A DNA stretch of 64,000 nt from Sweltsa coloradensis (Eukaryota; Arthropoda; Insecta; Plecoptera; Chloroperlidae), in NCBI GenBank assembly GCA_024449915.1, contig JAMZAV010000309.1, positions 1-64,000 on the forward strand, read 5' to 3'. The stretch's first letter is position 1. Each line of letters opens with the position of its first letter. The position numbers were made by a program, and so were the translations under genes. Below the pieces are notes generated by a model. It saw nothing but the letters and a program-made list of their open reading frames with translations. It searched no databases and was not told where the DNA came from. Positions 62,268-64,000 of this stretch are shown here, piece after piece.

Positions 62268-62643
62268 ATGGATAAGTTACGTAAAAATAATTTATTTCTA
62301 CCAGACATAGTCATAGACAGTAATCTTACAGCAGTAGGAGTGACTGAAAAGGCAATTGCGGGTGATTGCAACATTAGTTCTTTGATCGAACATGAACAGA
62401 ACATACAATACCCCTACTGCAAGTCTCAGCAAAGTTCTGGAAATACTTCACCGTCACAGCCTATGTCCTTAGACTCATCACCATATGCAGGCCAATTGAA
62501 TAACGCTAGTAAAGTCGCACATGCAGGCCAATACAGTAAATCTACCAACATTCAAGGTAGGCCTAGGCCTACACCTACTCCGATCTGTCGACCATCGCAG
62601 TACAATGGAGAGATTGGAGAACTGCGTTCCATGTATGAAATAC
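62268..62643 (+). CDS. first coding exon of an unidentified gene, divergent to RTTN
   Basis: An ATG at 62268 opens at least 125 codons with coding-like composition: a charged start MDKLRKNNLFLPD, a Ser/Gln/Asn-rich middle and a Pro-rich stretch before SQYNGEIGELRSMYEIR. Two donors are possible, CAAG|GTAGGC at 62556 (phase 1) or AC|GTATCC at 62643. The first borders the common TAGGCCTA repeat word, so part of the later sequence may be intron. An upstream AAG|GTAAAC and a CCTCCAG acceptor near 62230 suggest a spliced 5' UTR. I do not recognise the family. Confidence 0.55.
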
Positions 62644-62716
62644 GTATCCTTTTTACGCAAGCTACCATACAATTATTGTTTTGCTTAATTATTTATTTTT
62701 AAGCCTTATATTTAAA

Positions 62717-63436
62717 CTAGGCCGCTTCGCAAACGCTTTTTCCAGTCGCGTTGATGGATGAGCTTTTTGGAATATTTCTGTCCAATGATTACGTTTTTAA
62801 GTGGAATCTCATTACTTTACCTGTAAAAGGCTTTTATTTCCATGAATTTTGACAAACTTTTTCAACTTTTTCTTTCAAGAGGCACTACATCACCAAAATT
62901 TTTATCTCAATGTAAAATATGAACGTTGAAGCCCTACCCGTTTGGTCAAAATCGGCCCAAATATCACTAAAATATCGTATTAAAAACCGGGGGGAAAACT
63001 GTTAAAGTACGATTTCTATAAGAAATATTTTATCAAATGTCTCTAAAATCATAACATATAAAAGTTCAGTGATTTTTAACGTTCCCATAAAGTTTCATCA
63101 ATATCGGAGTAGCCGTTTGCCAAATAGGCCTATCACTAAAATATCTCTAAATTTTTTTAAAAAATCGTAAAAGTACGATAATCATAGGCCTAAGAAATAT
63201 TTGATCGATTATAGGCCTACCCAAAAACGTGGCAGGTCTAAGTTCAGAGATTTCGAAGGTCCACTCCAATTTTTATCAAGATCGCAATATACCATTCGCC
63301 TGGTAGAGAGCGAACAAACAGACAAAAAAACAAACAAAAACAAAACACCCGAGCTATTTTTCTTGGGGTGACGTAAGTGAAAAAAACAAAATAAAAAACA
63401 CAAAGTTGAATTGAAGTCTTTGCTTTGCTCATCCAA
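62717..63436 (-). mobile_element. Helentron-like element, family Y, full length
   Basis: On the minus strand it begins TTGGATGAGCAAAGCAAAG (63436) and ends GCTCATCCATCAACGCG, hairpin arm GCGTTTGCG, GCCTAG before T at 62717. The interior phrase GTTTCATCAATATCGGAGTA is the core shared with other families. Confidence 0.7.
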
Positions 63437-63484
63437 TTAGGCTTAGGCCTATGTCCAATTGTCAAAGGCCTAGGTTTTGTATTT

Positions 63485-64000
63485 TTGGATGAGCGTAGCG
63501 AGCAAAGCAAAGATTCCATTTCACTACACTGGAGAAAAAAATCCGGAATGTTTTTTTTTTTTTTGTATTATTGTGTGTCTGTTAGCACGATTCCGGCTAA
63601 ACCGATACGCCAATTACGATGAAATTTTATGGAGGCCTTCGAAATCTCTGAACTAAGAACTGTCACGTTTTTGAGCGCAATCGAAAAATTATTTCTCGTT
63701 AAAATCCTAATTTTACGATTTTTTTCGATTTAAAAAAAAATCAGCCTATAACACCTTCATGCTTTATCCGATTTTAATGATTTTTTCACAGAACCTTAAT
63801 TTTATGAATTTAGGTATTCGTGTGAAATTTGAGCGCAATCGAAAAACTATTTCTCATGAAAATCAAAATTTTAATTTTTTTTTTTTTTTTTTACAATTCT
63901 TTGACTTTGGCCTATAACATGTACCTACATGCTTTATCCTATTGTAGGCGGAGGCCTAATGATTTTTTCACAGAACCTTAATTTTATGAATTAATAATTA
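63485..64000 (+). mobile_element. Helentron-like element, family X, cut by window end
   Basis: It starts TTGGATGAGCGTAGCGAGC and follows the copies at 44530 and 35176, including two successive versions of the ACAGAACCTTAATTTTATGAA block. The 3' hairpin lies outside the window. Confidence 0.7.

Overview
This is an animal nuclear genome window: AT-rich, with spliced genes, long introns and dense transposable-element debris. No gene is bacterial or viral. The organism is not named by the sequence. The 5S-derived SINEs, Penelope-like element, Helentron-type repeats and the constant recurrence of the word TAGGCCTA fit a marine invertebrate. An invertebrate deuterostome such as an echinoderm is my guess, at low confidence.

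The main gene is a complete rotatin (RTTN) orthologue on the minus strand. It runs from an ATG at 61930 to a stop at 9400 in 11 coding exons. The exon phases all agree and the exons sum to 6,651 nt, about 2,216 residues, close to the human protein length. Exon 4 alone carries 1,044 codons. RTTN is an armadillo-type centriole and basal-body assembly protein. A compact TATA-less promoter at 61931-62267, with NRF1-like and YY1-like sites, separates it from a divergent plus-strand gene whose first coding exon starts at 62268 and leaves the window. A possible first exon of a third gene, minus strand, lies at 677-754.

Everything else is intergenic or intronic and is dominated by mobile elements. 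(1) Nine hAT-type non-autonomous elements have terminal inverted repeats and 8-bp target duplications, plus one with an unclear duplication. (2) A large set of Helentron-like elements share asymmetric terminal inverted repeats, a 3' hairpin and a CTAG end. (3) Two elements have TTAA ends, one of which splits a tRNA-SINE, and two small elements have TA duplications. (4) LINE remnants include a CR1/Jockey-like one and three RTE-like ones. (5) There is one Penelope-like element with RT and GIY-YIG parts between inverted flanks. (6) SINEs with tRNA or 5S rRNA heads are frequent.

Region by region: 1-9.4 kb is intergenic (Helentrons, 5S-SINE, nested LINE); 9.4-31 kb holds RTTN exons 11 to 5 with hAT-rich introns; 31.1-34.2 kb is the giant exon 4; 34.2-46.6 kb is intron 3 with the retroelement cluster; 46.6-61.9 kb holds exons 3 to 1 with two long introns; 61.9-64 kb is the shared promoter, the divergent gene start and two more Helentrons. 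The insertions are nested and several can be ordered in time. I saw no CRISPR array, operon, rRNA array or clearly functional tRNA gene.
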